Source of the DNA: Photobacterium profundum
Lineage (GTDB): Bacteria; Pseudomonadota; Gammaproteobacteria; Enterobacterales; Vibrionaceae
Assembly: GCF_003026285.1 (NCBI RefSeq)
Contig: NZ_PYOD01000007.1
Span: forward strand, 124,001 to 188,000
DNA: 64,000 nt
Direction: 5' to 3'
In this document: positions 19,556 through 28,798 of the stretch, piece by piece
Layout: every line of letters starts with the position of its first letter
Numbering within the stretch: the stretch's first letter is position 1
Translations under genes and position numbers: made by a program
The notes under the pieces: model-generated
What the model saw: only the letters and a program-made list of their open reading frames with translations
Told to the model about the DNA's origin: nothing
Databases searched by the model: none

Positions 19556-21676
19556 ATGGACAATGTAGTACCTGCAGGTAAGCAAAAGAGTCGTGTTGCA
19601 AATACTGATGTAGCAAACCAAGATATTTTCACATGGATTGGTGAAGCATCACCTCTAGGCGCGACAGCAAAAGATAACGGCGTTAACTTTAGTCTCTATT
19701 CAAAAGATGCCACGAAAATCACTCTTCACCTGTTTCACCATCAGCATGCTGATGCACCTTTCATTTCTTTTGATCTAGACCCTATCCTTCATAAGCGTGG
19801 CCATTATTGGTTCATGTTCGTAGGCAATATTGGTCATGGTCAGGTGTATGCTTTTCAAGTTAATGGTCCTTGGCAACCTGAGAAAGGGCTGCTATTTGAT
19901 AAAGACAAAGTACTAATCGATCCTTACAGCCATGCGGTTTGCTTCAGTCAAAATTACAGTCGCCAGCGAGCGATAGATCCTGGCTCAAACATGGATGCTT
20001 GTATGAAAAGCATTGTGGTTGATCATCGTCATTTTGATTGGCAAGAATCACGAGCTCCCGGTCACCCTCTGACTGATACAGTTATCTATGAAATGCATGT
20101 CGCTGGGTTTACCAAACATCCATCATCTGGTGTTGCTGACGCTAAACGGGGCACATTTTCAGGCATTATTGAAAAAATACCGTACCTTAAAGAATTAGGC
20201 ATAACGGCTGTTGAGTTAATGCCTGTACAACAGTTTGATATCCATGATGCACCTGAAGGGCGGCAGAATTATTGGGGCTATAGTCCGATAAACTTTTTTT
20301 CGGTTCATGCTCAATACAGTGTTGAGAAAAATCCTATAGCCGCCATTGATGAATTTAAAATGTTAGTGCGCGAGTTACATAAAGCGGATATCGAAGTGAT
20401 TCTGGATGTGGTGTTTAATCACACCGCTGAAGGTGATGAAAACGGTCCAACATTTTGTTTTAAAGGGTTACAGAGCAAAGCCTATTATTTGACTGAAGGT
20501 GATACTGGCAAGTTTGCTAACTATAGTGGTTGTGGCAATACCTGCAACGCGAATCATAGTGTCTTGCGTCGAATGATTATTGATGCATTGCATTTTTGGG
20601 TAACTGAAATGCGGGTTGATGGCTTTCGTTTTGACTTAGCATCGGTGCTGGCTCGTGATGGTCAAGGTCATCCGATGAAAGAGCCGCCATTACTGTGGTC
20701 GATAGATTCAGATCCGATTTTGAGTGGCACTAAGATCATTGCTGAAGCTTGGGATGCAGCAGGTTTGTACCAAGTCGGCTCGTTTATTGGCGATCGCTGG
20801 AATGAATGGAACGGTAAATACCGCGATGATATACGCGCATTTTGGCGTGGCGACAGTGGCAGTGTAGAAACATTTGCCTCCCGTATTTTAGGCTCGCCTG
20901 ATATTTACTGTAGCCACCATCACTCGCCACATCGTTCAGTGAACTTCATCTGTGCCCATGATGGCTTTACGTTAAATGATCTTGTGAGTTACAACCAGAA
21001 GCATAATCACGCCAACGGGGAAGATAATCGCGATGGCGATAACCACAATATATCCTGTAATTATGGGGTTGAAGGGCCGACGCAGATAGCCGAAATAGAT
21101 GCGATGAGGAATCGGCAATGTAAAAATATGCTGGCAACGTTATTTTTGTCTTTAGGTACACCGATGATCAATATGGGGGATGAAGTGCGTCGTACCCAGC
21201 AAGGTAACAATAATGCGTATTGCCAAGATAATGAGTTAAGTTGGTTTGACTGGCAACTTGTCGAACAGCATGCAGATCTTCACCGCTTTGTGAAACAGCT
21301 AAGCCTAATAAGAACCGCAGAGCCTACTATTGATTGGAACATGCACATGTCATTAAGCTCGGTTATCAAAAGCGTTGATATTAATTGGCATGGTGTACAG
21401 CCCAATCAACCCGATTGGTCGGAGCATTCACATTCGTTGGCGCTTACTGTGAACCATCCTTTAACCAAAAATGAGTTATACGTTATTTGTAATGCGTATT
21501 GGGACCCGCTTGAATTCACTTTGCCTAATCGTGAGTACAGTGATTGGCATTTATTGATAAACACGGGACAAGCAAGCCCATTTGATATTTATGATATTGA
21601 TGATGCACCAGCTTATAAGCCTGATAGCATTTTAGTCTTAGGGCGAAGTATGGTGGTAATGGTTGCTAAAAAGTGA
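19556..21676 (+). CDS. glgX: Glycogen debranching enzyme GlgX (GH13 isoamylase type)
   Basis: GlgX removes alpha-1,6 branches from phosphorylase-limited glycogen. The 706 residues show an N-terminal CBM48-like domain (about 30-140) and a GH13 barrel. The catalytic residues are in place: nucleophile D360 in GFRFD, acid E397 in IIAEAWD, and the transition-state aspartate D469 in CAHDGFT; VFNHT and NYWGYSP are also typical. AAGGAG sits seven bases before the ATG. No other glycogen gene is adjacent, so it is outside a glg operon. A related trehalose-hydrolase or other GH13 activity cannot be excluded but is less likely. Confidence 0.88.
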   Translation: MDNVVPAGKQKSRVANTDVANQDIFTWIGEASPLGATAKDNGVNFSLYSKDATKITLHLFHHQHADAPFISFDLDPILHKRGHYWFMFVGNIGHGQVYAFQVNGPWQPEKGLLFDKDKVLIDPYSHAVCFSQNYSRQRAIDPGSNMDACMKSIVVDHRHFDWQESRAPGHPLTDTVIYEMHVAGFTKHPSSGVADAKRGTFSGIIEKIPYLKELGITAVELMPVQQFDIHDAPEGRQNYWGYSPINFFSVHAQYSVEKNPIAAIDEFKMLVRELHKADIEVILDVVFNHTAEGDENGPTFCFKGLQSKAYYLTEGDTGKFANYSGCGNTCNANHSVLRRMIIDALHFWVTEMRVDGFRFDLASVLARDGQGHPMKEPPLLWSIDSDPILSGTKIIAEAWDAAGLYQVGSFIGDRWNEWNGKYRDDIRAFWRGDSGSVETFASRILGSPDIYCSHHHSPHRSVNFICAHDGFTLNDLVSYNQKHNHANGEDNRDGDNHNISCNYGVEGPTQIAEIDAMRNRQCKNMLATLFLSLGTPMINMGDEVRRTQQGNNNAYCQDNELSWFDWQLVEQHADLHRFVKQLSLIRTAEPTIDWNMHMSLSSVIKSVDINWHGVQPNQPDWSEHSHSLALTVNHPLTKNELYVICNAYWDPLEFTLPNREYSDWHLLINTGQASPFDIYDIDDAPAYKPDSILVLGRSMVVMVAKK

Positions 21677-21715
21677 ATATAATAATAGGTGAATGTTAAA
21701 GAAGAGAGGGTGAAG

Positions 21716-21925
21716 ATGTTGGCATGGTTGAAAAAATGTATCGCTCAGTATGATCAGTGGTGCGAACGTATGGGCTTTACACCCGAAAATAGGCGCTGTT
21801 GTGCGCCTATTCGTTATGATGAAGATGATGCGCGACACCCCAAACGTCGAGCCGCACATTTTCAACAGAAAAAGTACAGTTCGCCCTCTGATTTACAGAA
21901 TAAAAAGCGTTTTTATGTTGATTGA
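21716..21925 (+). CDS. Small basic protein, DUF5363-type
   Basis: The 69-residue protein begins MLAWLKKCIAQYDQWCERMG and continues with the compact signature LTPENRRCC-like FTPENRRCCAP, then a charged tail. I believe this is the DUF5363 family of small gamma-proteobacterial proteins, recalled from its WCxxxGxTPExRRCC pattern; its function is unknown. The start is the ATG at 21716, six bases after GAGAGG (21704-21709). Upstream in-frame codons to 21689 have no ribosome binding site. The last 11 bases overlap yjjV, so the two are probably coupled. Two adjacent cysteines plus a third could bind metal, but this is speculative. Confidence 0.7.
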   Translation: MLAWLKKCIAQYDQWCERMGFTPENRRCCAPIRYDEDDARHPKRRAAHFQQKKYSSPSDLQNKKRFYVD

Positions 21926-22709
21926 TAGCCATTGTCATTTTGATTTTGCCCCTTTTATAGATGCCCCAGAACATTACCTAACATTGGCAAAAGATGCGGG
22001 GGTTAAGCGTATTATTATTCCTTCTGTAGGGGAGAGAAATTGGCATGCAGTTGAGCAGTTAAGTCACCAATTTAATGAGTTGTATTACGCTCTGGGCTTA
22101 CATCCTTTCTTTAGCCATGAACATTCGGAATGCGCTTTACCGTTACTGAAAGAACGGCTCCAAAAAGTGTCTCAATATTCAGACGCTTATCGAGAAAAGT
22201 GCGTTGCTATCGGTGAGTGTGGACTAGACTTTGTCATTGCTAATGCAGATAAAGAGCAACAAATAGAGTTGCTTAGCGAACAGGTAATGTTAGCCAATCA
22301 GTTTGACTTACCCGTTATTTTGCATTGTCGTAAAGCATTTCCTGAATTGATGAAAGTTTTGAGACAAAATCTACCCATTGCAGGTGGTGTTTATCATGCA
22401 TTTAGTGGTAGCTATCAACAAGCAAAGCAACTTATTGATCTAGGTATCAAAATTGGCGTAGGTGGATCGATTACATATAGCCGTGCCAGTAAAACTCGCC
22501 ATACAATAGGGTCTCTACCGTTGGTAGAACTCATATTAGAGACCGATGCACCAGATATGCCGATATCAGGGTTCCAAGGTGAGCCTAATCGCCCTGATAG
22601 GGTATGTAATATATTGCGAACTTTAGCGAGTATTAGAATGGAATCTGAACAGGTGATAGAAGAGGTGACAACCTTAACTACCGCTGAACTATTTCGTATT
22701 TCATTGTGA
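21915..22709 (+). CDS. yjjV: TatD-family metal-dependent hydrolase YjjV
   Basis: This is a TatD-type TIM-barrel hydrolase, probably a metal-dependent deoxyribonuclease. Metal ligands typical of the family are visible: IDSHCHFDF near the start (HxH), the glutamate in AIGECGLDF, the histidine in PVILHCRKAF, VYHAFSGS, and the C-terminal LETDAPDMP aspartate. The sequence matches E. coli YjjV (VGGSITYSRASKTR, GFQGEPNRP). The start ATG 21915 removes an out-of-family 55-residue extension that overlaps the preceding small gene. Its last bases are followed by the nupC regulatory region. Confidence 0.9.
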   Translation: MLIDSHCHFDFAPFIDAPEHYLTLAKDAGVKRIIIPSVGERNWHAVEQLSHQFNELYYALGLHPFFSHEHSECALPLLKERLQKVSQYSDAYREKCVAIGECGLDFVIANADKEQQIELLSEQVMLANQFDLPVILHCRKAFPELMKVLRQNLPIAGGVYHAFSGSYQQAKQLIDLGIKIGVGGSITYSRASKTRHTIGSLPLVELILETDAPDMPISGFQGEPNRPDRVCNILRTLASIRMESEQVIEEVTTLTTAELFRISL

Positions 22710-22723
22710 TATCACTCTCAGAT

Positions 22724-22749
22724 CGAAACGTTTGCGCGAAACGTTTGCG
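22724..22749 (+). promoter_or_regulatory. Tandem LacI-family-like operators upstream of nupC
   Basis: The 13-mer CGAAACGTTTGCG occurs twice in direct contact (22724-22736 and 22737-22749). Each copy contains the palindrome AAACGTTT, the core of PurR/CytR-type operators; read on the minus strand the second copy gives ACGCAAACGTTT, identical to the first 12 bases of the PurR consensus. The exact regulator (CytR, PurR or another LacI-family protein) is not identifiable from sequence. Confidence 0.6.
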
Positions 22750-22766
22750 TGAATGAATGATCTTAG

Positions 22767-22782
22767 TGTGATTGTCATCACA
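22767..22782 (+). promoter_or_regulatory. CRP site upstream of nupC (upstream site)
   Basis: TGTGA-TTGTCA-TCACA is a perfect match to the CRP consensus, centred about 93.5 bases before the predicted start of transcription. Confidence 0.85.
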
Positions 22783-22818
22783 ATTACCGCTAAACTTACA
22801 TCTCCTTTCCTTGGAAAG

Positions 22819-22861
22819 TGTGATGTCCGCATTACTTTATAGTTACCTGGATGAGTATAAT
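22819..22861 (+). promoter_or_regulatory. nupC promoter with a CRP half-site near -41.5
   Basis: A -10 box TATAAT lies at 22856-22861 with no good -35. TGTGATGTCCGCATTA (22819-22834) keeps the left CRP half only; its centre is about 41.5 bases before the expected start near 22868. A weak -35 and CRP centres near -41.5 and -93.5 mirror the deoP2 promoter of E. coli. Confidence 0.6.
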
Positions 22862-22929
22862 GCTGCCGGACTCTTAATGAGCCAAATTGTCGAGACGCCA
22901 AACTTAACTATAAAGGGATGCCATAAACT

Positions 22930-24183
22930 ATGAGCATGTTTATGAGCCTGGTTGGGATGGTAGTATTGCTAGGTCTAGCACTTCTATTATCTGATAACCG
23001 TAAAGCTATTAATTTACGTACTGTTGGTGGCGCATTTGCCATTCAATTTTTGTTGGGTGCATTTATTCTTTATGTACCTTGGGGCAAGGACGTTCTAGGT
23101 GCTGCGAGTAGCGGTGTTCAGAGCGTTATCGATTACGGTAACACTGGTATCGAATTCTTATTCGGTAGCTTAGTTAACTTTTCTGTTGAAGGTATTGGTT
23201 TTATCTTCGCCTTTAAAGTACTACCAACAGTAATCTTCTTCTCTGCACTTATTAGCGTTTTCTACTACTTGGGTGTTATGCAAGTAGTAATCAATGTTCT
23301 TGGTGGTGGTCTAAGAAAAGTATTAGGTACATCAAACGCGGAATCAATGTCTGCAACTGCTAACATTTTTGTTGGTCAAACAGAAGCGCCACTTGTTGTG
23401 CGTCCGTTTGTACCAAAGATGACGCAATCTGAGTTGTTTGCAGTAATGTGTGGTGGTCTAGCATCTGTTGCTGGTGGTGTTCTTGCTGGTTATGCTGCAA
23501 TGGGTGTTCCTCTAGAATACTTGATCGCAGCATCTTTCATGGCAGCCCCTGGTGGTCTACTGTTTGCTAAAATCATCAAGCCTGAAACTGAAGAGCCTAT
23601 CGAGCAATTAGCATCTGATGCTGATTCTGCTGACGATAAGCCTGCTAACGTAATTGATGCGGCAGCTGGCGGTGCGTCTTCTGGTATGCAACTAGCACTA
23701 AACATTGGTGCAATGCTATTGGCTTTCGTTGGTCTAATTGCATTAGTTAACGGTATGCTAGGTGGCATCGGTGGTTGGTTCGGTATGCCTGAACTAACAC
23801 TAGAACTTATTCTTGGTTATGTATTCCAACCTCTAGCATTCCTAATCGGTGTGCCATGGGAAGATGCAAATATTGCTGGTTCTTTCATTGGTCAGAAACT
23901 GATCCTGAACGAATTTGTTGCTTACTTAGGTTACGTACCGTACCTAGGCGATGCGGCTCCAGTTATCCTTGCTGAGAAGACGAAAGTAATCATTTCTTTC
24001 GCACTATGTGGTTTTGCTAACTTATCTTCAGTAGCAATCCTACTAGGTGGTCTTGGTAGCATTGCTCCAAACCGTCGTCACGATATCGCTCGTTTCGGTA
24101 TGCGTGCAGTAGCTGCAGGTACATTATCTAACCTAATGTCTGCAACAATCGCTGGTTTGTTCTTCTCACTAAGCGCAATGTAA
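22930..24183 (+). CDS. nupC: Concentrative nucleoside transporter (NupC/CNT family)
   Basis: This is a cation-coupled nucleoside importer in the inner membrane. The 417-residue sequence is close to V. cholerae CNT, whose structure is known: [57 protein letters not shown] and [12 protein letters not shown]. Substrate-binding residues of that transporter (the QTE of GQTEAP, N-E of NEFVA, N and S of FANLSS) are all present. About eight membrane segments plus re-entrant loops are expected. It heads the nucleoside block and shares its theme with deoCABD downstream, although a terminator and a 0.94-kb gap intervene. CRP and LacI-type sites lie upstream. Confidence 0.94.
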   Translation: MSMFMSLVGMVVLLGLALLLSDNRKAINLRTVGGAFAIQFLLGAFILYVPWGKDVLGAASSGVQSVIDYGNTGIEFLFGSLVNFSVEGIGFIFAFKVLPTVIFFSALISVFYYLGVMQVVINVLGGGLRKVLGTSNAESMSATANIFVGQTEAPLVVRPFVPKMTQSELFAVMCGGLASVAGGVLAGYAAMGVPLEYLIAASFMAAPGGLLFAKIIKPETEEPIEQLASDADSADDKPANVIDAAAGGASSGMQLALNIGAMLLAFVGLIALVNGMLGGIGGWFGMPELTLELILGYVFQPLAFLIGVPWEDANIAGSFIGQKLILNEFVAYLGYVPYLGDAAPVILAEKTKVIISFALCGFANLSSVAILLGGLGSIAPNRRHDIARFGMRAVAAGTLSNLMSATIAGLFFSLSAM

Positions 24184-24204
24184 TTCCTGACTCTGTCAGC
24201 ACAA

Positions 24205-24238
24205 AAACGCCACAGCTTGCTGTGGCGTTTTTTTTTGC
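24205..24238 (+). terminator. Terminator after nupC
   Basis: AAACGCCACAG (24205-24215) pairs with CTGTGGCGTTT (24220-24230) and is followed by T-rich sequence, so most nupC transcripts should end before deoC. Confidence 0.9.
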
Positions 24239-24259
24239 CGTTTAAAAGTGAAAAGTAAA

Positions 24260-24426
24260 GCTGATACCACCTACACTATTATCTGTTTACATTTACTGGC
24301 TAATATTAAGAGTAACGGCATCAGCGCTTTATAATTGGCACCATAGGCTGATTCAATTGCTGTCTTGTTCTTGCTGGTTTTCCTGCGCAACGTTATAACC
24401 ATTTACTTCGCCATATTGGTATTAGC
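24260..24426. mobile_element. MITE-like element with terminal inverted repeats
   Basis: GCTGATACCA (24260-24269) and TGGTATTAGC (24417-24426) are inverted copies with one mismatch and bound a 167-bp segment. On the minus strand the segment carries an intact 43-codon frame. The form suggests a miniature mobile element or a small gene cassette inserted between nupC and deoC. No target-site duplication was established and other genomic copies cannot be seen from this window. Confidence 0.45.
24271..24402 (-). CDS. Hypothetical 43-residue basic/hydrophobic peptide
   Basis: The minus-strand frame runs from ATG (24402) to TAG (24271) and lies wholly within the inverted repeats. It begins MVITLRRKTSKNKTAIES, has a short centre, and ends with the hydrophobic run LMPLLLILASKCKQIIV. 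The basic start and hydrophobic end resemble a small membrane-associated peptide or the end of a larger protein. No ribosome binding site is obvious. I do not recognise a family with certainty; it may be an element-borne relict frame rather than an expressed gene. Confidence 0.3.
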   Translation of the reverse strand: MVITLRRKTSKNKTAIESAYGANYKALMPLLLILASKCKQIIV

Positions 24427-24453
24427 ATCATTGTTTCCAAATCACCCTAATGA

Positions 24454-24552
24454 TCAACAGATTTGGTAAAAACTAGCCTTGCCGTGTTTCTTTCCTTCAT
24501 AAAATCGATTGCGCTCCGTTTTCTGCTCTATTCTTTTGATAGCATCTTGCAT
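24454..24552 (-). CDS. Hypothetical 32-residue charged peptide
   Basis: The minus-strand frame runs from ATG (24552) to TGA (24454). It begins MQDAIKRIEQKTERNRFYEG and ends KKHGKASFYQIC. Its composition is gene-like (charged, amphipathic) rather than random, but it is very short and no ribosome binding site is clear. It lies just outside the inverted-repeat element, so both may be remains of one inserted unit. Confidence 0.22.
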   Translation of the reverse strand: MQDAIKRIEQKTERNRFYEGKKHGKASFYQIC

Positions 24553-25123
24553 ATTGATTCAAACCATACTTTGTATCGCAACGGTCTAGACCTATGAATA
24601 TCTTATTGATGGGATAATTAATCGATAATTTATGAATATATGAGTAATGGTTTATTACTGATTGTTGTGGTTTGAATGGGATTAACCATTACTTATTAAT
24701 TAGTTAGGGTTAATTCTCAAGGTAAACACATTGTCCACGTGTGGAAACACGACTTTGATGGTGACGTGCATCGGACCTTGGTATTATTAGGGCGTACCAT
24801 CATAAAAAGGCACCTGTTGTTTCAGCGTTAGCTAACCATGATGGAAGAACTGTCACGGTTTTGCTGAACAACACGAACTTGCAAGACGTTGGTTGATTCG
24901 TCTCTGTATTACAGATGAAAAAAACATAACGTCTCGCGCGGTGAAAAGGATAGCAATCAAGTAAAACGATCTCGCGTTGTTTACTTGAGTCTTCAAGGAA
25001 TCAAGTCCGCTTATCTAACTGTTCGCTGTCAGCGGGCCGTTTGGCGGTATGAAAAGACGTATCGTTAAGCGTATGGAACAGTTTCTATAAGCTTGGTAGA
25101 AAATAACTGGACTGGAGATAGTC
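24553..25123. other. Gap before deoC without a recognised gene
   Basis: I see no convincing gene in these 570 bases. Visible items are the pair AGTAATGGTT and AACCATTACT near 24645-24690, a long imperfect hairpin (TGTTGTTTCAGC 24815-24826 with GCTGAACAACA 24863-24873), and a stem TCAAGTAAA/TTTACTTGA around 24957-24990. No good CRP match was found. The deoC promoter must lie here if the nupC terminator is effective. The deoC ribosome binding site GGAG is at 25114-25117. Confidence 0.5.
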
Positions 25124-25897
25124 ATGAGCGATTTAAAAGCTGCTGCATTACGTGCATTAAAATTAATGGATCTTACAACTCTGAACGATGACGACACTGA
25201 TGAAAAAGTGATCGCGCTTTGTAAGAATGCTAAAACAGCTGTAGGCAACACTGCAGCAGTATGTATTTACCCACGTTTCATTCCTGCTGCTAAGAAGCAG
25301 TTACGTGAACAAGGTACACCAGAAGTACGTATTGCAACGGTTACTAACTTCCCACATGGTAACGACGATATTGAAATCGCAGTTGCTGAAACAAAAGCGG
25401 CTGTTGCATACGGCGCTGATGAAGTTGACGTTGTATTCCCATACCGTGCATTAATTGCTGGTAATTCAGAAGTTGGTTTTGAGCTAGTTAAGCAATGTAA
25501 AGCTGCATGTGGCGATATTCTGCTTAAAGTTATCATCGAAACGGGTGAGCTTAAGACTGAAGCGCTAATCAAGCAGGCTTCTGAGCTTTCGATCAAAGCC
25601 GGTGCAGATTTCATCAAAACATCAACGGGTAAAGTACCTGTTAACGCAACACCAGAAGCAGCAGAAATTATGCTGACAGTAATTAAAGATATGGATGTTG
25701 CTAAAACAGTTGGTTTTAAACCAGCTGGTGGCGTTCGTACTGCAGAAGATGCTCAAGCATTCCTTGCTATGGCAGACCGCATTCTTGGTGGTGACTGGGC
25801 TGACAACATGCACTACCGTTTTGGTGCATCAAGCCTACTTGCAAACTTATTGCACACTTTAGGTGAAGGCGAAGAAGCGGCTCAAGGCGGCTACTAA
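25124..25897 (+). CDS. deoC: Deoxyribose-phosphate aldolase
   Basis: DeoC splits 2-deoxyribose-5-phosphate into glyceraldehyde-3-phosphate and acetaldehyde, the final step of deoxynucleoside breakdown. Schiff-base lysine K165 in [10 protein letters not shown]102 in EVDVVF and the second lysine K199 in VGFKPAGG are present. The length of 257 residues is typical (E. coli 259). TGGAG lies seven bases before the ATG. It is the first gene of deoC-deoA-deoB-deoD, which together convert nucleosides to bases and central metabolites. Confidence 0.97.
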   Translation: MSDLKAAALRALKLMDLTTLNDDDTDEKVIALCKNAKTAVGNTAAVCIYPRFIPAAKKQLREQGTPEVRIATVTNFPHGNDDIEIAVAETKAAVAYGADEVDVVFPYRALIAGNSEVGFELVKQCKAACGDILLKVIIETGELKTEALIKQASELSIKAGADFIKTSTGKVPVNATPEAAEIMLTVIKDMDVAKTVGFKPAGGVRTAEDAQAFLAMADRILGGDWADNMHYRFGASSLLANLLHTLGEGEEAAQGGY

Positions 25898-25907
25898 GTC
25901 TGAATAA

Positions 25908-25935
25908 ATAAGGTGGCGTAATGCCACCTTATCTT
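25908..25935 (+). terminator. Hairpin between deoC and deoA
   Basis: ATAAGGTGGC (25908-25917) pairs with GCCACCTTAT (25923-25932) around GTAAT. The sequence after it (CTTAG) lacks a U-tract, so it is more likely a processing or mRNA-stability hairpin inside the deo operon. Confidence 0.5.
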
Positions 25936-26098
25936 AGCTCTACCTGTGACTATTCATTGTTTCTGTTAAAACAACACAATACTTGTGTGGATCGCTGCGC
26001 CTTAATGCTGGCGAATTATGGGGAATAACTGATATTTCTCATTTAAAAACAATCGAATAGTTATCTATCCTACGACCAACTTTTGATTGGGGAATACC

Positions 26099-27430
26099 AT
26101 GTATTTACCGCAAGAAATAATTAGAAAAAAACGTGATAACGTTGAATTAACTGCTGACGAAATTAATTTTTTCATTCAAGGCATCGCAAAAGATACTGTG
26201 TCTGAAGGTCAAATTGCTGCGTTTGCAATGGCAATTTACTTTAATGATATGACCATGAATGAGCGTGTAGCACTGACCTGTGCAATGCGTGATTCTGGCA
26301 TGGTAATCGATTGGAGCCACATGAACTTTGATGGCCCAATCGTCGACAAACATTCTACCGGTGGTGTAGGTGACGTAACATCTTTGATGCTTGGCCCTAT
26401 GGTTGCAGCATGTGGTGGTTTCGTACCAATGATTTCAGGCCGAGGCTTGGGACACACTGGCGGTACGCTAGATAAATTAGAATCAATTCCTGGTTACAAT
26501 ATCACCCCTACCAATGACGTATTCGGTCAAGTAACCAAAGATGCAGGTGTAGCGATTATTGGCCAGACAGGCGATCTTGCACCAGCAGATAAGCGTGTAT
26601 ACGCCACTCGTGACGTAACAGCGACGGTAGATAATATCTCATTGATCACTGCTTCTATCTTGTCGAAAAAACTGGCTGCGGGCTTAGGCTCTTTGGTTAT
26701 GGATGTGAAAGTAGGTTCGGGCGCATTCATGCCAACTTACGAAGCATCTGAAGACTTGGCTAAATCGATCGTGGCTGTGGCAAATGGTGCTGGCACCAAA
26801 ACGACAGCATTATTGACAGATATGAATCAAGTATTGGCGTCTACTGCCGGTAATGCTTTGGAAGTGCGCGAAGCCGTACAATTCCTCACCGGTGAATACC
26901 GTAACCCTCGCTTATTTGAAGTGACCATGGCATTGTGTGCTGAAATGCTTGTAAACAGTGGCTTAGCCTCAGATATTGAGCAAGCACGTGAGAAGTTACA
27001 AGCGGTTCTGGATAACGGTAAAGCAGCAACATGCTTCGGCAAAATGGTTGCAGGTTTAGGTGGCCCAGTCGATTTCATGGAAAATTACGACAACTACCTA
27101 GAGAAAGCAGAGATTGCTAAGCCAGTGTTTGCTGAAACAACAGGTTACGCTTACGCCATGGATACTCGTGGTTTAGGAATGGCGGTTGTTGGCATGGGTG
27201 GCGGTCGCCGTGTGGCGAGTGACAGCATTGATTACGCAGTAGGTTTAAGCGACATGATCCGTTTGGGTGATGAAGTGAATACAGATACCGCGTTATGTGT
27301 GATTCACGCTCGTAGCGAAGCACAGTGGCAAGAAGCGGCAAATGCCGTACGTGCTAATATCACTATTGCTGATGAAAAGCCTGCGCCAACCCCTGACGTT
27401 TACCGTCGTATTCGCGCTGAAGATATTTAA
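26099..27430 (+). CDS. deoA: Thymidine phosphorylase
   Basis: DeoA phosphorolyses thymidine to thymine and deoxyribose-1-phosphate. The phosphate-binding motif KHSTGGVGD and the segment [21 protein letters not shown], part of the family signature, are intact. With the ATG at 26099 (GGGGA at 26089-26093) the protein has 443 residues and begins [13 protein letters not shown], as in E. coli (440). A GTG-type start four codons upstream is less likely. deoB begins 11 bases after the stop. Confidence 0.97.
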   Translation: MYLPQEIIRKKRDNVELTADEINFFIQGIAKDTVSEGQIAAFAMAIYFNDMTMNERVALTCAMRDSGMVIDWSHMNFDGPIVDKHSTGGVGDVTSLMLGPMVAACGGFVPMISGRGLGHTGGTLDKLESIPGYNITPTNDVFGQVTKDAGVAIIGQTGDLAPADKRVYATRDVTATVDNISLITASILSKKLAAGLGSLVMDVKVGSGAFMPTYEASEDLAKSIVAVANGAGTKTTALLTDMNQVLASTAGNALEVREAVQFLTGEYRNPRLFEVTMALCAEMLVNSGLASDIEQAREKLQAVLDNGKAATCFGKMVAGLGGPVDFMENYDNYLEKAEIAKPVFAETTGYAYAMDTRGLGMAVVGMGGGRRVASDSIDYAVGLSDMIRLGDEVNTDTALCVIHARSEAQWQEAANAVRANITIADEKPAPTPDVYRRIRAEDI

Positions 27431-27440
27431 TGGAGTTTAA

Positions 27441-28661
27441 ATGAAACGTTCAATTATCCTAGTTCTCGATTCTTTCGGTATCGGCGCAACAGAAGACGCT
27501 GTTGACTTTGGTGACGTAGGTTCAAATACCATGGGTCACATTGCTCAGGCATGTGCACGTGGCGAAGCTGATAACGGTGATCGTAGTGGTCCACTTCACC
27601 TACCTAACTTAAATAAACTTGGTTTAGGTAAAGCGTGTGAAGAATCTTCTGGTTACTTTCCTGAAGGCTTAGATCCAAGTGTTGAAATTACTGGCGCTTA
27701 CGGTCATGCCAAAGAATTATCATCAGGCAAAGATACCCCATCAGGTCACTGGGAAATTGCAGGCGTACCCGTATTGTTTGATTGGGGTTACTTCTCTGAT
27801 CTCGACAACAGTTTTCCGAAAGAGCTGACAGATCGCATCCTAAAGCGTGCGAACCTACCTGGCTTCTTAGGTAACTGCCATGCATCTGGTACACACGTAT
27901 TGGATGCATTGGGTGAAGAACACATGAAGACGGGCATGCCTATCTTCTATACCTCTGCAGATTCGGTATTCCAAATTGCATGTCATGAAGAAACGTTTGG
28001 TTTAGATAACTTGCTAACACTGTGCCAAATCGCACGTGAAGAGCTGGAAGACTATAATATTGGTCGTGTAATTGCGCGTCCATTTACAGGTCCAGGTAAA
28101 GGGCAATTTGAACGCACGGGTAACCGTCGTGATTTATCTCTTGAGCCACCAGCAACAACAGTACTGCAGAAGTTAGTAGATGAGAAAGGCGGTGACGTTA
28201 TTTCTATCGGCAAAATTTCCGATATCTATGCAGGCTGTGGTATCACTAAAAAAGTGAAAGCGAATGGTATTCCTGCTCTGTTTGAAGCAACGCTTGAGCA
28301 AATTAAACAAGCGGGAGATAACAGCTTAGTCTTTACTAACTTTGTAGATTTCGATTCAGCTTATGGCCACCGCCGTAATGTTGCAGGTTATGCTGCAGCC
28401 CTTGAATACTTTGATAAGCGCTTACCAGAAGTGCTAGAACTGCTTCAAGAAGATGATGTATTAATTCTGACCGCGGATCATGGTTGTGATCCAACATGGG
28501 AAGGTACAGATCATACGCGTGAGCATATCCCTGTAATCGTAACGGGTCCTAAGATTCCTGCTGGATCTTTAGGTCGTCGTGAAACATTTGCAGATATTGG
28601 TCAAAGCCTTGCAGAGTATTACGGTACATCTGACATGGAATACGGTAAGTCATTCCTGTAA
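27441..28661 (+). CDS. deoB: Phosphopentomutase
   Basis: DeoB interconverts (deoxy)ribose-1-phosphate and (deoxy)ribose-5-phosphate, feeding DeoC. It is an alkaline-phosphatase superfamily enzyme: the metal and nucleophile region is seen in [15 protein letters not shown] and [12 protein letters not shown] (threonine nucleophile), and the second metal site in [22 protein letters not shown]. The length of 406 residues is typical (E. coli 407). The ribosome binding site TGGAG is placed directly after the deoA stop, so the two are tightly linked. Confidence 0.97.
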   Translation: MKRSIILVLDSFGIGATEDAVDFGDVGSNTMGHIAQACARGEADNGDRSGPLHLPNLNKLGLGKACEESSGYFPEGLDPSVEITGAYGHAKELSSGKDTPSGHWEIAGVPVLFDWGYFSDLDNSFPKELTDRILKRANLPGFLGNCHASGTHVLDALGEEHMKTGMPIFYTSADSVFQIACHEETFGLDNLLTLCQIAREELEDYNIGRVIARPFTGPGKGQFERTGNRRDLSLEPPATTVLQKLVDEKGGDVISIGKISDIYAGCGITKKVKANGIPALFEATLEQIKQAGDNSLVFTNFVDFDSAYGHRRNVAGYAAALEYFDKRLPEVLELLQEDDVLILTADHGCDPTWEGTDHTREHIPVIVTGPKIPAGSLGRRETFADIGQSLAEYYGTSDMEYGKSFL

Positions 28662-28685
28662 TTCAGGTTAATGATTTCGCATTTT

Positions 28686-28736
28686 GCTATTTCACTGATT
28701 AAGAGGCTATTTATATTTGCCCCTTAGTGAAATAGC
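28686..28736 (+). promoter_or_regulatory. Long hairpin between deoB and deoD
   Basis: GCTATTTCACT (28686-28696) pairs with AGTGAAATAGC (28726-28736), and an inner stem AAGAGGC/GCCCCTT (one mismatch) extends it. No U-tract follows. It may protect the deoCAB message or allow separate control of deoD. Confidence 0.5.
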
Positions 28737-28798
28737 AGCTATTAGTAATGACAGAAAACGCGACTTAGTGTTTATAAAAACGAAATAAGGACACAACT

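Noticed and set aside
22701..22901. Minus-strand frame over the nupC control region
   Set aside because: The region is explained by CRP and LacI-type sites and a promoter; the frame has no start signal.
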